From Chryseolinea serpens (GTDB lineage Bacteria > Bacteroidota > Bacteroidia > Cytophagales > Cyclobacteriaceae), in contig NZ_FQWQ01000001.1 in assembly GCF_900129725.1 (NCBI RefSeq), forward strand, positions 2,046,001-2,110,000: a stretch of DNA of 64,000 nucleotides, written 5' to 3'. The position numbers were made by a program, and so were the translations under genes. How positions within the stretch are numbered: the first letter of the stretch is position 1; each line of letters opens with the position of its first letter. This document shows, in pieces, positions 18,403 to 26,248 of the stretch. The notes under the pieces are model-generated. The model worked only from the letters and a program-made list of their open reading frames with translations, searched no databases and was not told where the DNA came from.

Positions 18403-18534
18403 AATCCCTTCATTCGAGGGTATCGGGCGGACCAGCAAGTACTGACATACAGCATGTTATGAGATTATTGCTATTTTTTTGAAAATCCCGACCGTTTTGC
18501 AACGCTCAACCGTCCAAAGATAAATTCAAACAAA

Positions 18535-19338
18535 ATGAAAAATCTGAAAGACAAAGTAGCCGTCGTATTTGCCGCATCCGGTGAGATTGCCGGAGCCGTG
18601 GCGCGAGCGTTTTCCCAACACGGGGCCAAGGTGTACGTCACCGCCCGGAACCACGACGCCGTCAAAGCATTAGCCAAGGAGATCAACGCCACGGGTGGCC
18701 GCGCGGAGGCCGCCAAAGTGGACGCGTTGAATGAAACCGAAATCGACAACTTTTTGAAAAAGGTCATTGCCGCCGATGGCAAGCTGGATGTCGTCTTCAA
18801 CGGCATCGGGCTTACGTATGCCGAGATGGGTGGGCGGCCTCCCACCACATTGGCAACCTTCCAACATTTTATGGCTCCGATGGAAAAGATCTGCGGATCG
18901 CAATTCCTTACCTCGAGGGCGGCGGCGAGGTATATGATGCAGACCCAATCTGAGGGAACCATCCTGCTGCTCACCGCTTCGCTGTCCCGGTCCAAGATCC
19001 CCAACCTGGCGGGCATCACGGCCGCCAGCGCAGCCACAGAAGGATTGACGCGCGTGATGGCCGCCGAATGGGGAGGAGAAGGAATAAAGGTGATGTGTAT
19101 TTGTGCCAACGCCCTGATGGAAACGAAGCGGATTTCCGGGGGCATCGATGATACTGCTCAACAATACGGAGTGCCCAGGGAACAGGTGGTTGCACAGTAC
19201 AAGGCCTTCGACATCATGAAGACGAGCCCGACGTTAAAACAGCTTGGTGAAACGGCAGCCTTCCTCGCCTCCGAAACAGGAGTGGCTTTCAACAGTCATA
19301 TTGTCGATGTGGATTGTGGCAAGATGAATGTTTTGTAG
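18535..19338 (+). CDS. SDR-fold protein lacking the catalytic Tyr and Lys
   Basis: A 267-residue protein clearly related to short-chain dehydrogenases (KDKVAVVFAAS start, VFNGIG in place of NNAG, EGLTRVMAAEW, C-terminal VDVDCGK). It deviates where it counts. The Gly-rich cofactor turn reads AASGEIAG instead of TGxxxGIG. The YxxxK active site reads ITAAS, so Tyr and Lys are both missing, although the Ser in TASLS is kept. It may bind but not reduce, act as a partner subunit, or use a different mechanism. It precedes the sigma-factor gene in the same direction, with a hairpin between. Confidence 0.75.
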   Translation: MKNLKDKVAVVFAASGEIAGAVARAFSQHGAKVYVTARNHDAVKALAKEINATGGRAEAAKVDALNETEIDNFLKKVIAADGKLDVVFNGIGLTYAEMGGRPPTTLATFQHFMAPMEKICGSQFLTSRAAARYMMQTQSEGTILLLTASLSRSKIPNLAGITAASAATEGLTRVMAAEWGGEGIKVMCICANALMETKRISGGIDDTAQQYGVPREQVVAQYKAFDIMKTSPTLKQLGETAAFLASETGVAFNSHIVDVDCGKMNVL

Positions 19339-19370
19339 TGCCTCCAACATTTCTTTTATAGTACATTAGC

Positions 19371-19401
19371 GGTTGCGGCCTTCCTGGCGGAGGCTGCAAC
19401 C
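19371..19401 (+). terminator. Probable terminator after the SDR gene
   Basis: GGTTGC (19371-19376) pairs with GCAACC (19396-19401); after one mismatch the stem continues with GCCTTCC against GGAGGC-type pairing. A short T-run (TCATTTT) follows. It lies 33 bp after the SDR stop. Confidence 0.5.
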
Positions 19402-19418
19402 TCATTTTAATGAATTGA

Positions 19419-20276
19419 ATGGAACAAGAAAACACACTCCAATCAGCGATGTCCGGCGACATCCAGGCATTCCAAAAGCTGTTTGCCGGTTTTCAAAACC
19501 AACTGAAGTCCTACCTGTACCGCTTGCTTACCGATCGGGATGATGTAGATGATGTGACGCACGATACCTTTATCAAGGCCTTCGCCAATATATCGACCTT
19601 CCACCAGGATGCCTCGCTAAAAACCTGGGTATTCAGGATCGCCACCAACCTTGCCTACGATCATTTAAGAAAACGAAAAAGATGGCAGACGGACGCCCAG
19701 GACCGGGCTGCAGACCTGGCGATCAGTTCGGAGGAGATCCGGCAGGTGTTTTGGATGGTTCACGGCGCGTCGCCGGCCGGGGCCTACGAAATGAAAGAGC
19801 ACATCGACTATTGCTTCACCTGTATTTCAAAGACGTTGCCCATCGAAAACCAGGTAGCGCTGATCTTAAAGAACATCTATGATTTCCAGGTAACTGAAAT
19901 TTGTCTTATCCTTGAAAAGACGGAAGGCGTGATCAAGCACCTGCTGAACGATGCCCGGAATACGCTGACCGATGTTTTCGAGCACCGGTGTGCGTTGATC
20001 AACAAGAATGGCGTCTGTCACCAATGCAGTCACTTAAATGAGATTTTCAATCCCAAACAAAATCAGCAAGAAGAACTGATGAAGTTGGAATTGGTGAAGG
20101 CTTCAAAGAAATATAACCGGGAGCAATTGTTTGAACTGCGTGAAGTATTGGTGAAGGCTATCGATCCCCTGCATGCTGTGGGCACCGATATCCACGCGGA
20201 GATGATGAAGTGTCTTAGAACGGCTATTGGTGAGAAAAGTGATTTTTTTGAAGAAAGACCGGGCAAAGCGGAGTGA
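19419..20276 (+). CDS. ECF-type sigma factor with Cys-containing C-terminal extension
   Basis: 285 residues, longer than typical ECF sigmas (about 190). Region 2 is at about residues 10-85 (YLYRLLTDRDDVDDVTHDTF, WVFRIATNLAYDHLRKRKR). A region 4-like segment is at about 145-190 (ENQVALILKNIYDFQVTEIC), though less canonical. After it comes FEHRCALI...GVCHQCSHL, a set of three Cys and two His that could bind a metal or sense redox state, then a tail of helices. No anti-sigma factor is adjacent. The Cys cluster may replace one as a sensor; this is inference. Confidence 0.8.
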   Translation: MEQENTLQSAMSGDIQAFQKLFAGFQNQLKSYLYRLLTDRDDVDDVTHDTFIKAFANISTFHQDASLKTWVFRIATNLAYDHLRKRKRWQTDAQDRAADLAISSEEIRQVFWMVHGASPAGAYEMKEHIDYCFTCISKTLPIENQVALILKNIYDFQVTEICLILEKTEGVIKHLLNDARNTLTDVFEHRCALINKNGVCHQCSHLNEIFNPKQNQQEELMKLELVKASKKYNREQLFELREVLVKAIDPLHAVGTDIHAEMMKCLRTAIGEKSDFFEERPGKAE

Positions 20277-20333
20277 TCTGTTTTTTCGTTTAAAATAAAA
20301 ATTGGCTAAGGTCATCAGCAACTGATTTGAAGG

Positions 20334-20807
20334 ATGAAAATTGAAAAATGTACCATGCGTGAATATGACGAGATCGTCAAAGATATCGTTGATTTTTGGG
20401 GCAGCGATAGAACCCTTCATTCACATCATCCCTATTTGATCTATGAGTTTGGGGATACCGCTTTTGTCATAAAGGAGCAAGGACAAGTGATTGCTTATTT
20501 ATTTGGATTCTATTCGCAAACCGATAGTTTGGCGTATGTCCATTTGCTGGGCGTGCGAGAAAAATACCAAAGACATGGATTAGGTTTATTACTCTATCAG
20601 AATTTTATAGACATCGCCAAATCAAAAGGGATGACCAAAATCAAGGCCATTACCACGGCAACCAATGCAAAATCAATAGCTTTCCATAAAAATCGGGTTG
20701 GGATGACCTTGCTCGGACAGCCAAACGAAGAAGGCGTAAATGTTGTGAGAGATTATTCAGGGGCAAATAAACACAGGGTTGTGTTTGAGAAACGCATCGA
20801 TAACTAA
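20334..20807 (+). CDS. GNAT family N-acetyltransferase
   Basis: A 157-residue GNAT-fold protein. The acetyl-CoA pyrophosphate loop is in LLGVREKYQRHGLGLLL (the R/Q-x-x-G-x-G/A type motif), followed by the motif B-like NAKSIAFHKNRVGM. Length is typical. It would transfer an acetyl group from acetyl-CoA to an amine; the acceptor is unknown. It is preceded by the sigma factor at 57 bp and followed by a hydrolase at 48 bp, all on the plus strand, possibly a loose operon. Confidence 0.85.
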   Translation: MKIEKCTMREYDEIVKDIVDFWGSDRTLHSHHPYLIYEFGDTAFVIKEQGQVIAYLFGFYSQTDSLAYVHLLGVREKYQRHGLGLLLYQNFIDIAKSKGMTKIKAITTATNAKSIAFHKNRVGMTLLGQPNEEGVNVVRDYSGANKHRVVFEKRIDN

Positions 20808-20855
20808 TCCGAGACTCAATTTTGACTCAACACTCATCCCATAAAACACCATACC

Positions 20856-21737
20856 ATGCATAACGCATCAACATCATCACCTGCCGGGCCCGCTTCTCCG
20901 CCGGAAAACTTTAGGCACCAAACCGCGTCGGTCAACGGCATTACCATGCATTATGTCATCGGTGGAGAGGGTCCCCCGCTTGTATTGGTCCATGGGTTCG
21001 GGCAAAATTGGTTTATGTGGAACAGATTGTTACCGGAGTTTTCCAAGCACTTCACCGTCATTGCCCCGGAGCTCAGAGGACTCGGTGAGTCTGACAAACC
21101 GGCCGGTGGTTATGATAAGAAAACAATGGCCAGCGATATTCATCAACTCGTAGTTTCCCTTGGACTCAAACGCATTAAGCTTGTTGGACACGATATCGGT
21201 CTTATGGTTTCATACGCGTATGCAGCACAGTATAGTGACGAAGTAGAGAAGCTGGCTTTGCTTGACGCCTTCATCCCGGGCGTTGAGCCGGTGTGGAGCA
21301 GGATGTCGACAACGATCTGGCACTTTGGATTTTTCTCCCGGCCGATCGCTGGTGATCTTGTTGCGGGAAAAGAGAAAGAATTCCTGTACGACTTTTGGCC
21401 CGACCAATACGGTGTTAACAAAGAGCCCTTCACGCAGGCCGAAAAGGACGAGTTTGTCAGAGCCTATGCAACCCACGGATCGACCACCGGAAGCTTCCAC
21501 TGGTTTGGATCTTTTCGCCAGGACGTTAAGGACAACCAGGAACTCACGAAGAAAAAATTAAAAATGCCCGTGCTGGCCATGGGCGGGGAATTTTCCTGCG
21601 CCCCATTCCTGGCCGATCACGCACGACTCGTCGCCGAAAATGTCGAGGAAGTAAGAATAGCAGGTTCGGGCCACTGGATGGTTCAGGAACAAACGGCGCA
21701 AGTACAGAAGGGGCTGATGGATTTTTTACGGAAGTAA
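20856..21737 (+). CDS. Alpha/beta hydrolase with Asp nucleophile (epoxide hydrolase/dehalogenase-like)
   Basis: A 293-residue protein. The oxyanion-hole motif is HGFGQNWFMW, and the nucleophile elbow is GHDIG, i.e. Asp rather than Ser. That places it with epoxide hydrolases and haloacid/haloalkane dehalogenases. The catalytic His is in GSGHWMVQE near the C-terminus, and ELRGLGESDKP is typical of the group. No secretion signal is evident. The natural substrate is unknown. A possible tiny minus-strand gene overlaps its last 12 bp. Confidence 0.85.
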   Translation: MHNASTSSPAGPASPPENFRHQTASVNGITMHYVIGGEGPPLVLVHGFGQNWFMWNRLLPEFSKHFTVIAPELRGLGESDKPAGGYDKKTMASDIHQLVVSLGLKRIKLVGHDIGLMVSYAYAAQYSDEVEKLALLDAFIPGVEPVWSRMSTTIWHFGFFSRPIAGDLVAGKEKEFLYDFWPDQYGVNKEPFTQAEKDEFVRAYATHGSTTGSFHWFGSFRQDVKDNQELTKKKLKMPVLAMGGEFSCAPFLADHARLVAENVEEVRIAGSGHWMVQEQTAQVQKGLMDFLRK

Positions 21738-21947
21738 TCCGGGCCGCAGATCTGCGAAACCGTTTAGAGTGATCTTGCTTTTGTGCGTGTAGCTCGGTAC
21801 CCTTTGCGCATCAGCGTCGCCCGTGGCAAGCAAGTAGAATAACACCAGCAGTGCGAAATAAAAGCCAATCTTGTGAAGGGGAAATCGGCGTCTTGCAAAC
21901 TTTCGCACGCGCGTATGGAGCGGCCGTGCAAACCTTACCGTACTCAT
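21726..21947 (-). CDS. Possible small membrane or secreted protein
   Basis: A 73-residue frame with a Lys/Arg-rich N-terminus, one hydrophobic stretch (IGFYFALLVLFYLLATG) and a short polar tail beginning ADAQRVPSY, which resembles a signal peptide cleavage site. It overlaps the 3' end of the alpha/beta hydrolase gene by 12 bp in convergent orientation. I do not recognise it and it could be a chance frame. Confidence 0.25.
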   Translation of the reverse strand: MSTVRFARPLHTRVRKFARRRFPLHKIGFYFALLVLFYLLATGDADAQRVPSYTHKSKITLNGFADLRPGLLP

Positions 21948-21949
21948 AG

Positions 21950-22643
21950 AGGGTGTTAATAGGTTAGGTGCGTAGATTCAAGGCTTGTACCAAAAGAAAA
22001 GTCAACCCGTGAAACGCCCTAGGGGATTCAAAAACACGCATTACCGCCGGCGGAGGGTGGTAGACAAGGTTTAAAAAGTTCTTTTTTGGGACAAGGAAAT
22101 GCTAAAATCCTAAAAGGGTTCCACCTGCCTTCAAAAGACAGCCCCATAAAAAATCTAAATCGAATATAAGAATCAATCCCTACAGGTACAGCAATCCTGA
22201 TGTACTACTTTTTTTATTGAATAATGTCACATTTTTGAGACACGGCCTCCCTGAGGCCTGACTTCACCCTAAATCAACGGTCGATTCTATTTTTGAAAGG
22301 TTATCCCAGATGACAGATCTCATGTTAAGGCAATATTTCCAAAACTTCATATCCCGCCATCCGCATATACCATTCTTTGATGTGTCCATGCCCATCATTC
22401 GCAAAAAATAATATAGTCACCCATTTCCAGCGGCAAGTCGTCGCAAAGGGGTTGAAAAGAAAAAAATTACCACGGTATCGCTATTCGTCTTTGAATTTCT
22501 ATATTTGACCGTTGGTTGTCGAATCGTTATCATGATTGGTGCTACATTTTGTTACGTGCTTACCAGCCAGTGCTCCCCCACACTGTTAGATACCAGGTTT
22601 CATCCTACGCTCTCCGTTCGAATTTTTTATCAAACCCGTTTAT
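21950..22643. other. Long intergenic region, no gene recognised
   Basis: About 690 bp between the hydrolase and the T9SS protein. It is AT-rich with many stops in all frames. Only small signals were seen: a hairpin GGCCTC-CCT-GAGGCC at 22244-22258 and Bacteroidota -7-like TATTTTTG (22288-22295) and TATATTTG (22500-22507) without a well-placed -33 partner. It may hold a long 5' leader for the gene at 22644. Confidence 0.4.
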
Positions 22644-24848
22644 ATGAAAACACGATTACTACTCGCAACTTTTGCCTTGCTTTTTGCCGCCCATTGTTTT
22701 GGGCAAACCTCCTGGGACGATCAGAACCGGTATTGGTATTACCGCTACCGCCTGGTGGATGAATTTCTAATCCGTGGAGAAGAAAGTCCATTGAACTGCG
22801 ACGTCGCCAGCGGCTATAGTCTGCCGGCGGGAAAGACATGGACAACCAACCAGGTAAACGGCCAGAACATCGATATGGACTGGGGTGATGCCACATCGTA
22901 TTTGGGATGGTATATCGGAGTGTTAGCAACAGAGTACAAGCTTTTGACCGACAACAATCAGTCGACCGAGGCCACAAAACGGGAACTATACTATGCGATG
23001 AAGGCCTATGAGCGGCTGGACACAAAGGCTGAACATATGTTCTACCCACACACCTCGGCAGATTGTGCCCCAACGAACCTCAATGGACTGTTTGTGAGGG
23101 ACGACGTAAGTGAGCAATTGATACTTCAGAATCGTCCCGACCTGGTTACCCGGTTTTCTGGCGACGGCAATTTTAGAATGCATTCGGACTACCATAAGTT
23201 TTATGAGGCGTTTACGGAAGTAAATGACATCAATAGCAACATATACCCGACGCAAGATCAGATCTCCGATCTTTTTATGGGGTTTGCGCTGGTTAACAAG
23301 TGCGTTGGAAATGTTACTTACCAGGGCTACAATTTTGGACAACATGCAGTCAACTATACCGACCTGATTGCCAATCGGCTTAATGTAAATTTCTGGATGG
23401 GGAAATTACCAAACGGGTTAACGTACAAGGATGGCAATTTCATCACGGAGTTAAACGCCTATGGCATTGCAAAAGCAGCCCAATGGATTACAGGCCAAGA
23501 CTACACGCAAAACCTGGATGCCTTTTCCAGGGACCGGTGGGAAACGCTTTGTGACCCCTTGGTTGGGCCCGAGATTATGGACCAAACGTATTGGAATAGT
23601 CAAAAAGACTATACCACAGCATTGCAAATGACGTATGCCGCCATCGGGCATTCGTGGGAGTACGCTATTGCACCGGAAGAACATGATGTGGATGTTTTGG
23701 GGGTTACCGTTGCCATTGAGTATCACTATCACATTTCTATACCCGGACTGCAAATGAGCTTGCCGACCATTGTGTTACACCCTTGGGATCCCGCGCCACC
23801 ATCGATTACCATGAATGTAACGAGTAAATTCCTTACGCTCTATGGCAACGACCTTAACCAGCAAATCTATCCGTTGTTGCATGAATATTTGAACGGCGAT
23901 GGAACCGAGTTGTCGAACGCTTATTTTACAACCATCATCCAGGGCGCTCCCTGCGAAGGTCCCCAGCACAAGCCCTCCAACAACATTAACGCACTGGGCG
24001 TTAATGGCTGGCGGGGCGACAGCCGATGGGAACGGCCGTTGAGCGCTGATGGACTGGTGGACATCGACAACAACGCCGAAACGGGGGGAAAATTCAACGG
24101 CCTGGATTATCTCCTTATGTATAACCTTTACATGCTAACCCGTGGGGGTGGCGACACATCCTACAAGAACGCTTTAAATACCGTTAGCAGCGTCAATATA
24201 ACATCACCCGGAAAATATTGGAGCTACGAAACCCTCGAAACATCGGGCATCATCGCAAACAACGCTAACACTGCCGTGACGCCGGTTGAAATTTCTGCCA
24301 ACAAAACTATCTCGCTCAAGCCCGGATTCAAGGTTGAATCAGGTGCAAAAGCAAGGATTTACATTACTCAAAACACCGCCTGCAATACCAGCCTATCCGG
24401 CGGAACACTGCGGGAGGTTGTGCGCAATGAAGAAAAACAAAGCCCGGCTGAAGTTAAGGAGAAGGTATTGAATGGATTGGCGACAGAAATTCAGGCTCAG
24501 TATGATTCCATTGCACAGTTATACAGCCAGTACACGCTGGACTCGGCAACGCTGCTGAGAGAAGCTACGGAAGCCCTTAACAACGCCGCCGAACAAGTGT
24601 CGGTTTATCCTAACCCGACAACCGGCAACTACAGCGTGCACGTCACTCTGAAGGAAGGTCAAAAAGTACAAGTTGCCCTGTCTGACCTCTACACCAACGA
24701 ACGCAAAGTCGTGTTCGACGACTACCTGGATGGTGGCTCGAACCAACTCAGCTTTTCGCTCGCAGACGCCGATGCTAAAGTCCTGATGATCGAAATAAAA
24801 TGCGCGGAATTTACCGTGGTGAGACGCCTGGTAAAGAAAGAGAAATAG
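22644..24848 (+). CDS. Large secreted protein with T9SS sorting domain, function unknown
   Basis: 734 residues with a signal peptide (MKTRLLLATFALLFAAHCFG). Residues about 25-480 are a helical, aromatic-rich domain with repeated WYIGVLATEYKLL, QISDLFMGFALVNK and LNAYGIAKAAQWITG helices. It looks like an alpha/alpha barrel such as those of some polysaccharide-active enzymes, but no family signature could be named. Residues about 540-575 (ISANKTISLKPGFKVESGA) match the short beta domain often found before T9SS tails. The C-terminal sorting domain begins VSVYPNPTTGNYSV. The protein should be cell-surface or secreted. A terminator follows at 24916. Confidence 0.8.
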   Translation: MKTRLLLATFALLFAAHCFGQTSWDDQNRYWYYRYRLVDEFLIRGEESPLNCDVASGYSLPAGKTWTTNQVNGQNIDMDWGDATSYLGWYIGVLATEYKLLTDNNQSTEATKRELYYAMKAYERLDTKAEHMFYPHTSADCAPTNLNGLFVRDDVSEQLILQNRPDLVTRFSGDGNFRMHSDYHKFYEAFTEVNDINSNIYPTQDQISDLFMGFALVNKCVGNVTYQGYNFGQHAVNYTDLIANRLNVNFWMGKLPNGLTYKDGNFITELNAYGIAKAAQWITGQDYTQNLDAFSRDRWETLCDPLVGPEIMDQTYWNSQKDYTTALQMTYAAIGHSWEYAIAPEEHDVDVLGVTVAIEYHYHISIPGLQMSLPTIVLHPWDPAPPSITMNVTSKFLTLYGNDLNQQIYPLLHEYLNGDGTELSNAYFTTIIQGAPCEGPQHKPSNNINALGVNGWRGDSRWERPLSADGLVDIDNNAETGGKFNGLDYLLMYNLYMLTRGGGDTSYKNALNTVSSVNITSPGKYWSYETLETSGIIANNANTAVTPVEISANKTISLKPGFKVESGAKARIYITQNTACNTSLSGGTLREVVRNEEKQSPAEVKEKVLNGLATEIQAQYDSIAQLYSQYTLDSATLLREATEALNNAAEQVSVYPNPTTGNYSVHVTLKEGQKVQVALSDLYTNERKVVFDDYLDGGSNQLSFSLADADAKVLMIEIKCAEFTVVRRLVKKEK

Positions 24849-24915
24849 CCGGTCTATGGACGGCCGGCAAAGTCTATGTCGATCATAGCATAGTCGCCTC
24901 CAATGATCCATCACG

Positions 24916-24945
24916 AAATGCTTGTGGAATTTCCCGCAAGCATTT
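24916..24945 (+). terminator. Rho-independent terminator
   Basis: Stem AAATGCTTGTGG (24916-24927) with CCGCAAGCATTT (24934-24945), one G-T wobble, 6-base loop, then TCTTTTTG. It follows the T9SS protein gene by 67 bp. Confidence 0.75.
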
Positions 24946-25080
24946 TCTTTTTGTTGGGATTCCTTCTTAACGACCGAGCCGGAATCAATCAAAACCTAAC
25001 AACCATTAGGCTCAACTTGAGCATCATCATTGAGATTGAATTCAACTATTTCTTATTTTTGATTTTTACCCTAACCTCCC

Positions 25081-26049
25081 ATGTTCTTAGACAAGATCAA
25101 AAAGCGAAAATCAGGAATTTTACTCTACGGAATAACACCCCCCAAAGCGCAAACACCCGTTGAAAAATTACCGTCGATCGCCGAGAAAAGTTTGCATACC
25201 CTCAGCGGCCTCGATATTGATGCGCTCATCGTTTATGACGTACAGGACGAGTCGACACGCACAAATGAAGAACGACCGTTCCCGTTCTCCAGCGCACTAG
25301 ACCCCTTTACCTACACAAGCCAGTATCTACATGCGCTCACCATTCCCAAAATCATCTACCGGCCGGCGAGTATGTTCAGCAAAGAGGAGTTGGCCGATTG
25401 GCTGGATCGACTGAAAAGTAATGGTTTCTATCCCGTATTTGTCGGCTTGCCTTCGCCAGACTTTGTACCCAAGACCACGCTCGCGGAAGCTTACGAGATC
25501 TGGCGACACAATCATGAAGCGCACTCCGTGATTGGCGCCGTCACCATTCCCGAACGTCATGCGATTCTCAAGGACGAAGACGTAAGGATGATGGACAAAG
25601 TAAACTGTGGTGTCTCTTATTTCATTTCCCAATGCATCTTTAACGTCCAATACGCCAAGCAGACGCTCGATGCCCTGGTGAACACATGCCAGGCCCGGAA
25701 ACAGGAGCTGCCCACCATCATTTTTACACTAACGATTTGCGGCTCGCTGAAGACGCTTGATTTTATGGAGTGGTTAGGCATACACGTTCCCGAGGATATC
25801 AAACAAGAATTGAAAGTATGCAGCAACCCGGCGGGACGTTCCGTAGAGATCGCCACCGAAATTGCAAAAGACCTTATCCACTATTGCCAGGAGCGATCGA
25901 TCCCGTTTGGATTTAACATCGAAAGTGTCGCGGTTCGTAAGGAAGAAGTCGACGCATCGCTTGAACTGCTGGAAACTGTGAACCGGTTGCTGAAGGTGAA
26001 TGGACTGCGAAACGAGAGTACGCTGCGGGTGAAGTCAGATTTGTCGTGA
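25081..26049 (+). CDS. Methylenetetrahydrofolate reductase-like protein
   Basis: A 322-residue TIM-barrel protein of the MTHFR superfamily. It opens with ILLYGITPPKAQTP, corresponding to the FEFFPPK start of classical MTHFR, and continues with LIVYDVQDE, IPKIIYRPAS and CGVSYFISQCIF, the last matching the conserved fxITQ region. The catalytic Glu of the classical FEFFPPK motif is replaced (YGITPPK), as in a divergent branch annotated MTHFR-like. The housekeeping NADH-dependent reaction is therefore not certain. It is monocistronic. The C-terminal IPFGFNIESVAV strand is typical of the barrel end. Confidence 0.75.
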   Translation: MFLDKIKKRKSGILLYGITPPKAQTPVEKLPSIAEKSLHTLSGLDIDALIVYDVQDESTRTNEERPFPFSSALDPFTYTSQYLHALTIPKIIYRPASMFSKEELADWLDRLKSNGFYPVFVGLPSPDFVPKTTLAEAYEIWRHNHEAHSVIGAVTIPERHAILKDEDVRMMDKVNCGVSYFISQCIFNVQYAKQTLDALVNTCQARKQELPTIIFTLTICGSLKTLDFMEWLGIHVPEDIKQELKVCSNPAGRSVEIATEIAKDLIHYCQERSIPFGFNIESVAVRKEEVDASLELLETVNRLLKVNGLRNESTLRVKSDLS

Positions 26050-26052
26050 GTG

Positions 26053-26116
26053 GGGATTATTAGCGTCTAGGCATATTCAAAGTCGGGATTATTAGCGACT
26101 AAGGCATATTCGAAAT
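26053..26116. repeat. Direct repeat of about 32 bp, two copies
   Basis: Copy 1 (26053-26084) and copy 2 (26085-26116) share GGGATTATTAGCG, a variable centre (TCTAGGCATATTC or ACTAAGGCATATTC) and an A-rich end. The first copy ends in CAAAGTC, the same heptamer that forms the hairpins just downstream. Confidence 0.8.
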
Positions 26117-26148
26117 AGCAAAGTCCCCGAGGCGGGAGACTTTGCTAT
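26115..26148. repeat. Hairpin element A of an inverted pair
   Basis: ATAGCAAAGTC (26115-26125) pairs perfectly with GACTTTGCTAT (26138-26148); inside, CCCG can pair with CGGG. The 26-bp core (26119-26144) is the reverse complement, apart from two positions, of the core at 26218-26243. Confidence 0.85.
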
Positions 26149-26213
26149 GGCGTGACGAGCCATGGGAGAAGGTGTTGCGGCTACTTTCGTATCCTTAAGG
26201 CCTGTCACTGTCC

Positions 26214-26247
26214 AAATCAAAGTCTCCCGTCTCAGGGACTTTGATTT
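26214..26247. repeat. Hairpin element B of an inverted pair
   Basis: AAATCAAAGTC (26214-26224) pairs perfectly with GACTTTGATTT (26237-26247), loop TCCCGTCTCAGG with further CC/GG pairing. It is the inverted, nearly identical copy of element A. It ends just before the stop codon of the minus-strand DUF2911 gene (26249) and could serve as its terminator. Confidence 0.85.
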
Positions 26248-26248
26248 C

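Noticed and set aside
18471-19145. A 224-codon minus-strand frame across the SDR gene
   Set aside because: Antisense shadow; Ala/Ser-rich content arises from the SDR codons.
22505-22762. An 85-codon plus-strand frame overlapping the start of the T9SS protein gene
   Set aside because: Out of frame with a gene that has a clean signal peptide; no protein-like features.
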